This document shows, in pieces, positions 22,273 through 31,956 of a stretch of DNA of 64,000 bases (within the stretch, counting starts at the first letter, position 1; each line of letters starts with the position of its first letter). Location: assembly GCA_018398805.1 (NCBI GenBank), contig JAGFBZ010000814.1:62001-126000 (forward strand), written 5' to 3'. Origin of the DNA: Hirundichthys speculiger (lineage: Eukaryota; Chordata; Actinopteri; Beloniformes; Exocoetidae). The notes under the pieces were generated by a model that was not told the origin of the DNA, did not search any database, and worked only from the letters and a program-made list of their open reading frames with translations. The position numbers and the translations under genes were made by a program.

Positions 22273-22759
22273 GACCCTTTATTCTTTTGCATGGGGTATC
22301 ATCCTGATGGCTCCTCAAATCTTGGAACAGGAGGCTGCCGTTGCCCCAACTCTTCCTGTACCTCAAGTTGAAGAGGAAGTCATTGAGGCTGTAGCAGCAC
22401 AAGATCCCCTTCCTGGACCATCGAGAATGAGACCAAGAGAAGAGGAATCCTGCCACTTCTTCCCTGCCAGTAACACTGATACAGACGGTGAGGATGACTC
22501 TGAAGATGAGGCAGGGCCCTTCTTCAATTCAGTGCCGAGCGGATCAGGAAGAGGAAAAGATAGGCAGGATGATGACATCCAATCAGGCACAAGCAACAAG
22601 CGGTGTCTGTGCAGTCATGAGCACGGAGACACCAGCAGTGACACAGACACCGAAACAGACCGGTCACCTTCACCTTCTGCTTCCCCTTTTTCACCACAAC
22701 AAGGAACCAGGAAGAGAGGGAGGGAGGAGGATGAAGAGGAAGATGGGAGAGGCAGCTAA
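22273..22759 (+). CDS. orphan acidic-protein gene, last exon (phase conflict at start)
   Basis: The acceptor is ATTATCTTGCAG at 22272. A long frame from ATG at 22308 (MAPQILEQEAAVAPTLPVPQ) runs to TAA at 22757-22759 through DTDGEDDSEDEAG, SNKRCLCSHEHGDTSSDTD and a basic-acidic tail (GTRKRGREEDEEEDGRGS). The tail could hold a nuclear localisation signal (RKRGR). Entry in phase 1 from the upstream exon meets TGA at 22305. Copy A lacks two bases (TA in GGGGTATC) and is open there, so copy B probably gained them. The protein may start at the internal ATG, or the gene may be newly broken. Confidence 0.5.
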
Positions 22760-23103
22760 CAGTTTAAATTCTAAAACATGTTTGCTGACAGACAGTTACA
22801 CCCCATCCACTGACTTACTGACTTCACAACTCCTGAAATGGCATCATCTAGACCAGGGATCACCAAATGGCGGACCTCGGTCCGGATCCGGACCAAGTAA
22901 AGGTTCTGTCCGGACCAGTAATTAGTGCCACATAAATACCTCAAAATACATAGCTCAAATTTTTTCCCAGTGCCCGGGGAAAACCGTGAGCGCAGGTAAC
23001 CAACCGTTTACAGCTGACAGCTCTGAGAGCCACTGAAATTCGTTTACTTCAGAAACAAACGAGAGAGAAGAAGACATGGCATGCTCGAAGGTGTATAAGG
23101 TTT

Positions 23104-23295
23104 GTGCTGAAAATCGACATTTCAAAACTGAGTGAAAACGAGTATGAGTTTATCGTTCCGACCGGCAGTGGTAAACCGTTATTCCTGATATGCTGTGAAA
23201 CAGTGGCATTAATCAAAAGCAGGAATATCAAGCCCCACTATGAGACCAAACACAAGTTTTTTTTGACAAAATCTTTCCACCAAAGTCTGAAGTGA
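23104..23295 (+). pseudogene. hAT transposase BED-finger fragment
   Basis: The 63-residue frame includes SGKPLFLICCETVALIKSRN followed by IKPHYETKHK, the BED zinc-finger signature of Charlie-type hAT transposases (Cys pair, then H-x4-H). The first expected Cys appears as Phe and the frame stops after the finger. It is non-functional. Confidence 0.7.
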
Positions 23296-23339
23296 GAGCG
23301 CGGAAAATCAACGAGCTTGGGGCCCAGTGCGACAGTGTT

Positions 23340-23590
23340 ATATGGTAAACTAGAAAAGCACTGGGAGAGCACCTGCCTCCACCAAGGGCAACAATTATTG
23401 AAAATTTGAAAGTGATCCAGAAGCCAGGATTTCTTCCTGGATTTCTACCCAAAATGAAATCAGTTCTTCCTTTTCACATTTCTGATAAAAATTTAATCAA
23501 AATCTATCCACAACTTTTTGAGTTATCTTGAACACAAACGGACAGACAGATAAACCCTGGCAAAAACAACCTCCTTAGTGGAGGTGATGA
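23340..23590 (+). repeat. RTE-like LINE 3' end fragment
   Basis: The sequence AACTTTTTGAGTTATCTTGA, ACAAACGGACAGACAGATAA and CTCCTTAGTGGAGGTGATGA is the recognisable 3' end of a very common fish retroposon, probably RTE type. Family assignment is from recollection. Confidence 0.45.
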
Positions 23591-23603
23591 CTTCATTATA
23601 TAG

Positions 23604-23675
23604 GCATTGGTGGTATAGTGGTTAGCATAGCTGCCTTCCAAGCAGTTGACCTGGGTTCAATTCCCAGCCAATGCA
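23604..23675 (+). tRNA. tRNA-Gly (TCC)-like gene, possibly retroposon-associated
   Basis: These 72 bases fold as a complete tRNA. The acceptor GCATTGG pairs with CCAATGC, the anticodon loop CTTCCAA gives anticodon TCC, the T stem CTGGG pairs with CCCAG, and A is the discriminator. The A box (TGGTATAGTGG) and B box (GGTTCAATTCC) are intact. Differences from the usual Gly-TCC sequence in the stems are paired changes. The first TTTT is about 40 bases downstream, not at the usual place, and a retroposon body follows, so it may be a SINE head and not an independent gene. Confidence 0.65.
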
Positions 23676-23699
23676 GAAACATTGCAGGCTCAGATTCCT

Positions 23700-24180
23700 G
23701 AGTTTCATGGTGAGTTTTGTCCTATGTTCATCCCTCCTCCACTTGTGTTCAGGGTGCTGTCTGGCGAGGTGTTCAGTGATCTGGTCCTCTAGCTGTGTCA
23801 TCCCAGTGCTGCTACCTTCATATGTTTATATGGTCATTATATTTAGTCATTTGTGTGCCCTCCTCTCTCTGTCCTGTCTCTCCCCTCTTTTCTTTCTCTA
23901 GCCGGCTGGTCTTCAGCAGGAAGGTCCCCCCATATGATCCAGGTCCTGCTCAAGGTTTCTTCCTCTTAAAGTGGAGTTTTTCCTTGCCACCACTGTTTGG
24001 CTTAAAGGTTTTTTTTTCTCCCTCTGTGGGAGTTTTTTACTTGCCATTATCATTGATTGGATTTATATTATAATTTTAGTTAATGATATTTGCTCGGGGG
24101 TCATGCTCTGGGTCTCTGTAAAGCACCTAGAGACAATTGGCATTGTAACAGATGCTATACAAATAAAATTGAATTGAATT
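23700..24180 (+). repeat. retroposon body and 3' tail
   Basis: It contains GGTTTCTTCCTCTTAAAGTG, TTTTTCCTTGCCACCACTGT and GGTCTCTGTAAAGCACCTAG, ending ATACAAATAAAATTGAATTG. This is a tail found in a widespread teleost retroposon family with short AATTG repeats at the 3' end. It starts shortly after the tRNA-like sequence, suggesting a composite SINE or adjacent insertions. Confidence 0.55.
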
Positions 24181-24559
24181 AAATAAGTTCATAAAAAGTT
24201 GGCCTTCAGTACCTCTTCAGCTGTTTTAATTTGACACCATTGCTGGGTTAATTGTTTTCAGGAAGGGAAAGATGAAAATATGAAGAGAAAAGGCACTTCT
24301 AAAAACTTTATTTGCATCATTTCAGGAAGAGGCACTTTTGATTTTATTATGAAGAAATATTTTTTGTTAGTTGTAATGCAGGCCTCAAGTTCACAGTTAG
24401 CTGCAAGTGTCTCAATGTGAACACAAAAAAAAAAATGTTGAAAGGACATGGAAATATATGATGTGCTTTTGATTAACATGGACAGGCTATATATGCCATG
24501 GTATGTGATGCAAGAGATGTGTGGTCTGGACCTTGTGACAGAAGAAATTTTAGTGACTG

Positions 24560-24622
24560 GACCCAGCCAATTTCCCCTCGGGGATTATTAAAGTATTTTC
24601 AATTCAATTCAATTCAATTAGA
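24560..24622 (+). repeat. LINE 3' tail with (AATTC)n
   Basis: CCCCTCGGGGATTATTAAAG followed by AATTC repeats matches the usual end of fish LINE copies (GGGATCAATAAAGTAT type). The same tail occurs in reverse orientation near 26244-26290 (TACTTTATTGATGCCAC). Confidence 0.5.
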
Positions 24623-24823
24623 AATTTAATTGATTAACCCTGATCTAGAACTCTTGATCATTTGCTCTCTAAAACCCCTTCCAGTCATGCAGTTTTTCCT
24701 CAATCTGCCTGTAAGGGATTAACAACTGGACAAATCTGGTGCAGTTAGGACTTCCACAACTGCTGAAGCCACTGGCAGCAGAAATGCTGGACATGGACAG
24801 ATGAAACGAAGGTTCTTCTACAG

Positions 24824-24932
24824 CAGGGGTCTCAAACTGATCCGTGGAAGGGCAGTGTGCAGAAACACAGCATGGTTGGAAAAAAAAACCTGCAGCCACG
24901 CGGCCCTTTCAGGGATCAGTTTGAGACCCCTG
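24824..24932. mobile_element. hAT MITE, 109 bp
   Basis: CAGGGGTCTCAAACTGATCC and its reverse complement form the ends. The perfect target repeat TTCTACAG lies at 24816-24823 and 24933-24940. Copy A has TTCTACAG once at 17308-17315. Confidence 0.95.
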
Positions 24933-25017
24933 TTCTACAGGGTTGCTTAGAAATCTGTGGCGCTGTAGATCTGTATATATTCTTGAATATTTATTTGTAT
25001 TGTATTAATTCATCTTT

Positions 25018-25023
25018 AATAAA
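25018..25023 (+). terminator. poly(A) signal of orphan gene
   Basis: An AATAAA lies at the end of the conserved 3' UTR of copy B. The same position in copy A reads ATTAAA (17392-17397). A-rich sequence follows. Confidence 0.5.
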
Positions 25024-25390
25024 ACCAAGCAAAAAAAACAAACAACAAAAAAAAAGTCTGGTGTCTGAGGTTTCTTAGTTTAGCAATCACTGTAGCATGA
25101 GTAGTTCTGCAGAAAAAAATGTAGCAGCAATATGACAGATCAAATGTACCATTTTAGAAAAAAAAACATTTTCCAGGCGTTGTAGATGAATAATACAGTC
25201 AAGTAAAAGAGAAAATCTTTCAATTCAAATAAATGAACGAATAAGCAGAAAAATCCTCTGGTCCCTACCAGGTCCTAAAATGAGGTAAATCCAGCCTCAG
25301 ATGAATAACACATAACATATTCATAAAACTGAGGGAGTGCAGAGAGAGTGTGTAGATAAACAAAGTTCACTCCATAAACCTCTAAAACCG

Positions 25391-26222
25391 TCAATGTAAG
25401 GTCATAATTTTCTGTATGACTTTATCTGTGTTGGACATCTCTGAAGAGGCATTTTTGGCCACCTTTTTTTTCCCCCATTCTGTTGTAGGTTTACACTGGA
25501 TCGTTGTCCTTTTGCAAGAACCAATTTTAGCCAAGCTTTGACTGTGCTGTGCATTTAACTCTAGAACACTTGAGTATAGAGAGTACTTCATGGTTGATTC
25601 GACGACTACACAGTTCTCAGGTCCTGTGGTTGAAAAGAAAAAACAGCTTATCCCTCCTCCACCACAGAGTTTGACAGTTGGTGTGGGGTGTTTGGGATGA
25701 CATGCTGTGTTTGGTTTTTGCCAAATATGGCACTGTTCATTATGACCAAACATCTCCACTGGTCTGTATGTCAAATGACATTGTTTCAGAAGTCTTGTGG
25801 TTTCTTCAGAGGCAGCGTTTCAGACCTTAGCCACGCTGTCATGATCTTTTTAGAGAGAAGATGCTTTCTACTAGCAACTCTACCAGACAATCAAGCTTTT
25901 GTCTTTTTACTTTTCATATTCATATTTTTAACTTTTCACGAACATTTAACATGCTAATTAAGGCATGCAGAGTCTCAAAGGCAACTTTTGGGTTTTTTCA
26001 ATTTCTCTGATCACTGCACAGTCTGATATTAGGGTAAACTTGCTGTAACATCCACTTGTGGGGAGACTGGTACCTGTCCTGAATATTTTCCCATTTGTGA
26101 GTGAACTCGCTCACTGTGGAATAAAAGACTCCAATTTGTTTGGAAATTGTCTTAATGGGGCATGCAGAACCCTGTAGTGCATAATAGACACAGCTGGGAA
26201 GGTGATTTTTGTCACACTCCAT
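25391..26222 (-). mobile_element. Tc1-like transposase fossil
   Basis: On the minus strand 26222-25998 encodes a Tc1-like helix-turn-helix (CPIKTISKQIGVFYSTVSEF). The frame at 25774-25391 carries the catalytic-domain region with HPKHPTPTVKLCGGGG and TTEWGKKKVAKNAS, recognisable against the HPKHTVPTVKHGGG and STTEWLKKK blocks of Tc1 transposases. The parts are in different frames with deletions between them. No terminal repeats were found. It is old and inactive. Confidence 0.75.
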
Positions 26223-26229
26223 GCCCTCC

Positions 26230-27815
26230 TGGACACTTCGTTAGAAAGATAGATGTACTTTATTGATGCCACACTGGAAAATTATCAACTAGCATCATCT
26301 GCCTCTTCTACAAAGCTGTCTGAATTGTGGTGGACTTCAGCTGACACACTTCCTTCAGCTTCCTGCCTTCTGAGCGAAGGGACCCGAGCCTGTTGGAAGC
26401 TCCACTGCCCACTTCTGATTTCCCTCTCCCGTCATGACACACAAAAAAGCATCATTCAGTTCAAAAATACATATATTGTATTTTTTTATACCTTATTTTT
26501 TTTATTGTATCCTTGAATGTATTTATCAGTATATATTGTATATTAGGTGTGAATCTTGTATTATTGTATTAAATTGTGAATTATTGTGTAAATTGTGTAT
26601 TTGTACTACATATTATGTGTAAACAGTGCACTTGTCATTTATATTTGAAATGTATTTTTTGCAAATGTATCTGCACAGATGATTGGAGAGAGGCATTTTG
26701 TTGATTCCTATGTTTGGCACATAATAAATTGACAAGTGTTTCTCTAAGATTATTACCGATGTCTTTCCACTTTGGCATTGCATTAAAACAGCCAAATGCT
26801 CCAAACTAGCAGCTGTCGAAACTTCTACTTTTATACAGGTAGTTACACTTGCTGATAAAAAGCATCTACTGCACTTAGTAACACCTGGCTGAAACATAAA
26901 AGTCACTTAAATCTTGTGGAAACTGTTAACATTTATCTGCTTCTGATTTTTAAACATTTAAAATGCTGTCTTGTTCCTTTGATGGTGTATACAGCAAAAA
27001 TTTCATAGCCACAGTTGCATTTTATCAACATTTACGGATCAATGCCTGCTCAACACAAAAGACACCTAATGTTTTAAGAAAAAAAAAAAAAAAAAAAACA
27101 GACTGCTCCAAGGGCTTATTGCCAGTGAGTCACAATCAGCAGAGCAGGGCTCAACACAAAACCCTGTATCAGTTTTAATGAAGCAAACCATGAAGAAACC
27201 ATAAAAAGGCCTTTAAACTGGGAAAAGGGTGAGATTCTCGGAAGTCAGATGTTCCTTCTCTCTTCGGGGGATGGATACAAAGAGATGCCAGTTCAGCTAC
27301 TCATGCAAGTTAAAGTCTTAAAGGGTTTAACTATACACTTTAAAATGAAATACCAGTATGTAATAATACAACATATGTGAATAAGTGTCTCTCAGCTAGC
27401 TATCATGACATGACTTCTTACACAATTCAAACATAACATTTACACATATTATATACATATTTTTTTTTTTTTTAAGTAACTTATATATTAAAGCTTTCAG
27501 GTTGTAGAAATCTTCAGGAATCTTTGTCCTAGAAGATAAAGTTATTGTAAATGTTTCCAGTGGCGTAAAATGAAGTATTAACACGTCGGTTATAAATTAA
27601 GACAGAGAAGTGTTTCTTTAACACTGATGGGTTTTGTTGTATTTCATTTTTTCACGGCAGACACTTTGACTTCTCACAGCATAAGAAGCACATGTGTAAT
27701 GGATTACATATCAGTCCTATTAAACATCAGAGAAGGAGCACACCACTCATAAACCATTGAGCTTCCAACAACCAACAGTGTTGATAACATGCAGCTGTTT
27801 ACAGTGAAATGTGGC
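26230..27815. other. non-coding, retroposon tail and A/T runs
   Basis: It contains an inverted LINE tail near 26244-26290, a 20-base A-run near 27080 and a T-run near 27460. No exon or RNA gene recognised. Confidence 0.5.
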
Positions 27816-27820
27816 CTTAC

Positions 27821-27868
27821 CTTGTAGGTGGTGGCGTTCCCTGGTTTCAGCTGTGTAATATTTTCCAT
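27821..27868 (-). CDS. ralgps1: putative first coding exon of ralgps1
   Basis: On the minus strand ATG at 27868 opens MENITQLKPGNATTYK, then a consensus donor AAG|GTAAGG. Ralgps1 is a Ral guanine-nucleotide exchange factor with a CDC25-like domain, a proline-rich PxxP segment and a PH domain. As I recall, the human protein begins MYKRNGLMAS with an exon boundary after Tyr-Lys; the exon here ends in the same Tyr-Lys in phase 0. Position (downstream of zbtb34, same strand, with angptl2 on the other strand further on) is as expected. Frame upstream of the ATG is open for some codons. The match is only two residues, so this is mainly a synteny call. No other ralgps1 exon was found. Confidence 0.35.
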
Positions 27869-27879
27869 TTTGTCACATG

Positions 27880-29400
27880 CAGACCAGTAACACTTGCAGC
27901 CATGGCTCCGGGGATCATGGCGTGTCTTGAGTCAGGGTGACAGGCCAGAGGTCAACTTTGGCGGTTGCTATGCTTTTACAGTGACAGGCTGACACTTTCC
28001 ACCAGCTTCTTATTAGGAAAATAAATGGAATAAATTAACTTGGGGAGGAGAAGATTGAATTTTCATTTTGTGGAGGTGGAGGAAACTAATCTGATCTCCC
28101 ATTTCCTGAATTCTTTTCATATAGAAATGTTTTAAACATGTAGCTACCTTTAGTCGTCAGTTAATAAGCCACAATCACAGACCAGAGGATCATGTACCAG
28201 CAGCACCCTGAAAAGCACCCTAACACTACATTTTCACCAAAGTGTGGCAACAACCATCAGTGTTACCGCTAACCAGCTCAGTCTGTGCTGCAAAGCAACA
28301 ATACATCATACTGATAGAATGCAGTTAAAGATGCCTTGTGGAAACAACTGCCTCAGGCGTCTTGGCCTTGTATTTTGTGGTTCTTTTTATTCTCTTATTC
28401 CACTGAACAGAGCGATTTAGATTGTTATTTTAGGATCAGATGTCTTTGCAAACCCATAACACTTACCATTTAAATAATTCATCCATTTTGAAATTCCAAC
28501 AATATATTTTTTTTCCTTTCATGTCACATGCTTCCAGTTATTTACCAAAATGATGTGACAATAGAAATAGAAAGATCAGTGAGATTCCCTTCACAATTAT
28601 GTCAGAGCACACGTCTCTGTCCATCGAGATTCAAAGGAAACTTGTCTGCTTCTTTTTTTTAAAAAGCCCATAAATATATAGTTGTAACACTTAGGGAGGT
28701 TGTTGCACATGTGCTGTGCCATTTAGTGAATATGTTTCCCCCCTTTGGATGCATTTTTTAACACAGTGGAGACATGGGGAATAACACTGCTGAAAATTAT
28801 GCCAAGAATTTGCCTCAAGATCCAGCAAGACTGGTGATAAATTCATTTTATTACCAGTCATTAGAGAATAATGGTGGTTTATTGTTTTATATGTTCCTAC
28901 TTGGCTTGTGTGACTTATGTCAATTGCCTGTTTTCCTCAAGCGTCCCTTTGGATGGGAGGGGACAAAAAAAGAAACAATTGGAAGAGTTATTTTCATCAA
29001 CAAAAGGTAATTCATCTTAACACCAAGAGCCTGTAATTTATTCTTTTTGCTGTAGTTAAATTTTAAGTACCATCGACAAAGTCACAGAGGCTTATTATTT
29101 CTGAGATGTATCAGGCTTCACGTAACAACAGTGCAGGAAAATATGCGGCATTAAAGATGAGCAACCTTTCAGGTTTATCTTATAGCTCCCTCTAGAGGGT
29201 TAAAGTTGTATGTGCATTCATCATTCATTCTTCCACATGGTACTCACACTCTCAATGTATTATGAATTATGAGTGAATGAATTATGTAATTTTCACACAC
29301 AAAAACCCTTATCTCATCACTTGTCTTCATGCACATATAAATACAGATAAAATCATTTTATTGTGAGGAGAAAAAAAAAGACAAAATGTTGCCAAATCAG
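27880..29400. other. intergenic, nothing recognised
   Basis: The space between the putative ralgps1 exon and the zbtb34 transcript end. A 78-residue plus-strand frame at 28774 has no family resemblance. No repeat with clear ends. Confidence 0.45.
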
Positions 29401-29404
29401 CGTC

Positions 29405-29410
29405 TTTAAT
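29405..29410 (-). terminator. zbtb34: candidate zbtb34 poly(A) signal
   Basis: Minus strand ATTAAA is followed by TTTTGTCTTTTTTTTTCTCC, a good downstream element. A canonical AATAAA also occurs 48 bases further on (29362-29357). Either would end a 3' UTR of about 4.9 kb. Confidence 0.35.
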
Positions 29411-29710
29411 TTACAAACGCATTATTCTATCGACTTTTTTTTATATAATAAAAAGGCAATTTACAAGCTTAAAAACCAAAATGAAGCAGCACAGAATGAT
29501 TATGAGTAAAATATATAATTTGAATAAATATATTTATTTCATGCTATAAAATAAATTCATAAATGGCAATAAGATACATCAGCTCTAGCTAGCTTCATTT
29601 ACTTCATAGTTGTACAAAACAGTAGAGTTCTGAGGTTCACAGTTGGGTTGTGAGGTTGTGTGTAAAGTGGACAAACGGGAGCTGCAACATTTCTGCCGTC
29701 ATGGTTCAGT

Positions 29711-29818
29711 TCACGGTCTCCAGTGGGCCTCAAGTTTCAGCTCTGTGGAAAATAAAGGCTCATTGAGACCTTGAGGCAGAATGTTTGGGATCCACTGACT
29801 GAAGACTTGCTTCCCCAC
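29711..29818 (-). CDS. orphan terminal-exon-like frame
   Basis: On the minus strand the acceptor TGTGCACTTCTCTTCAG precedes 35 codons in phase 0, VGKQVFSQWIPNILPQGLNE then PLFSTELKLEAHWRP, and TGA at 29713-29711. The splice site is strong and the composition protein-like. I do not recognise it. It could be the last exon of an unknown gene or an alternative end of a zbtb34 transcript, or chance within a 3' UTR. Confidence 0.3.
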   Translation of the reverse strand: MGKQVFSQWIPNILPQGLNEPLFSTELKLEAHWRP

Positions 29819-30219
29819 CTGAAGAGAAGTGCACAGTTACACTATGGACACAGACTAGATGTCCAGTGATACCACTTTTAGCATTATATACCCTGAGTGT
29901 TTTTTTTGTTTGTTTGTTTGTTTTTTTTTTTAATGTCTTATCACCGAATATGTAAGAGCCAGAGACACGATCAGGCAGAGTTTAGGGAACTGGAAAATGG
30001 ACAAGGAACAATAGCTAGAGTGAAACCTTGTCCTTTGATCCTGAACTACTACAACTATTGTCTCTGCGCCTGAAGAGCCAAAGGAGACCTCTGAACCTCA
30101 ACATGCCGACAGCAAGCCCACTCCCAAACAGTGGCAATACAGCCCAAATATCCCTTTCATTATCTGACTCAGCTGGAGATGCAACTCTAAACAGGGCCAA
30201 TGAGTTTGACGACTGAACT

Positions 30220-30337
30220 ACATGTTCAGCTTCTGTGTTTTTACTACCACTAGATTTGAAAACATCTCCAAGTAACACATTTTTTTAACTTGCGTATTTT
30301 TTTGGAAGAGTAAGTCAAATGTCAAAAAACAAAAATT

Positions 30338-30407
<70 letters not shown>

Positions 30408-31925
30408 CTCCATCCAATTGTCCTGGTCCTACTTCAATTCAATAGCTCCCTGACATTTAATTTGTTTAATACATGACAGGCCAATAATTCAATAGCCTTG
30501 ATGATCCCTATACACCCCTCTCATCTTCAAAAAGGTTATTGCTTTTCTTTCGATAATACACAGTGGACAGAAACTGACAGAAAAGCTATGGAAGACTTGT
30601 GATTTTTTTTTTCCTAAGCCTGCATCAGTGTTCGTAAACTACCTGAAGTGAGTTTATTTTTTATAAAAAGGAATAGGTTGAGCTGCAATTTTAAAAAGTA
30701 GTCTGACAGCCTTTCTTGTAAACACTTCCTTTTGACTACCTGTGGCCCAAAATGCGTCTCCTGTTCCTGTCTCAGGGTGGTAGAACTAAAGGTTGACTGA
30801 GTTTATTTGAGTGTATCAAGTTCTATTGATTTTGTAAGTTTGTACTGCCACAGAAGAAACTATAGTTCATAAAAAGCTTTTCAACTCCACCCCTATTCAC
30901 CGATCATGAATTCATGGACAGTTACTAAATTGATGGGACAAAAAACACAAAGTGCACAATGAATGCAAATACAAGGAAAAACAAAACAACAAACAAAAAA
31001 AAAAAACTATCACGACAATTTTATGAAGTTGTGTGGTTGAGTATGTCCTGTTTGGCTACAGTGTTTGGAAGATAATCTTTTAGAAGCACTAAAACTCAGC
31101 TGATTATCTGCTAATTATCCAAGCAGTTTCCCTGTCAGATGATTCAAGACAACAGAAAAAGTCAATTTGTTTCTCATCCATCTCCCTCCTTCACTGAAAT
31201 GCTTTAACTACAGTACATTGTTCAGATTGTCTTAGGGTAAAGTTTCTGAACATGGAGCAGTGGCTTACAGGAAACCAGTCTGCGTCTTTGATTGTGGTCA
31301 ACTGTAAAAAACAAAAAAAAAAAAAAAAAAAAAAAATCAGCTACACCTTAAAATCAGTTGCTCGTTCCATGCAAAAGGAAAAAAAAAAAATGAAGTGAAC
31401 ATTATTGATTCTTGGCACCACTTAATATCATTATAAATAATATGGATATAATATTCTATAATCTCACCACTGAATAATTTCAAAATGATAAGAGGCACAG
31501 GAATCCAAGTGCCAGGATTTAAAGTACAGGTATAAAGCTTGTGGCAAGGCACTGAGTTTAAGATGCCACTCTGAAGTATCCTCTCTTCTGTTTATGTAGG
31601 TTTTAAATAATTATATGTATTGCACAGCTTTTCCATTATCAGCTCTTTATGGCTTGATATGCAAATTTACTTATGACATTTATGGGCAATGTTTACTATG
31701 TATATTGTTCAAATTTTACATAAGTGACTGTTATAAGATGGGAAACAAACTTGACTTGTAAATATCAATGAAATCCTCCTACATTAAATCAAGACCTATG
31801 CTTTTTAATGAGCATTCAGATAAAGAATATAGTCAGTTCGGTCTACTAATCTTTGGTGTGACATCTTGGCACAAAATTTAAGCAGTCTGTACCCCATTAT
31901 TCACATATCAATACTGGTTAAAAAA

Positions 31926-31956
<31 letters not shown>

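Larger units (their letters stand above)
22854..24642. mobile_element. hAT insertion in 3' UTR of copy B, composite
   Basis: It begins CAGGGATCACCAAATGGCGG and ends ATTAACCCTG. The target repeat is ATCTAGAC (22846-22853) and ATCTAGA-AC (from 24643, one base added). Copy A has ATCTAGAC once at 17134-17141. The interior holds a BED-finger fragment, a retroposon 3' end near 23340-23590, a tRNA-Gly-like sequence and another retroposon tail, so it has taken later insertions. Confidence 0.85.
21524..25080 (+). repeat. segmental duplication, copy B
   Basis: This is the partner of copy A. It keeps the orphan gene exons immediately upstream, so it is the better preserved copy. It lacks the Tc1 and 2.55-kb hAT insertions of A but has its own hAT (22854-24642) and MITE (24824-24932). 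The 3' end includes AATAAA at 25018-25023. Confidence 0.9.
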
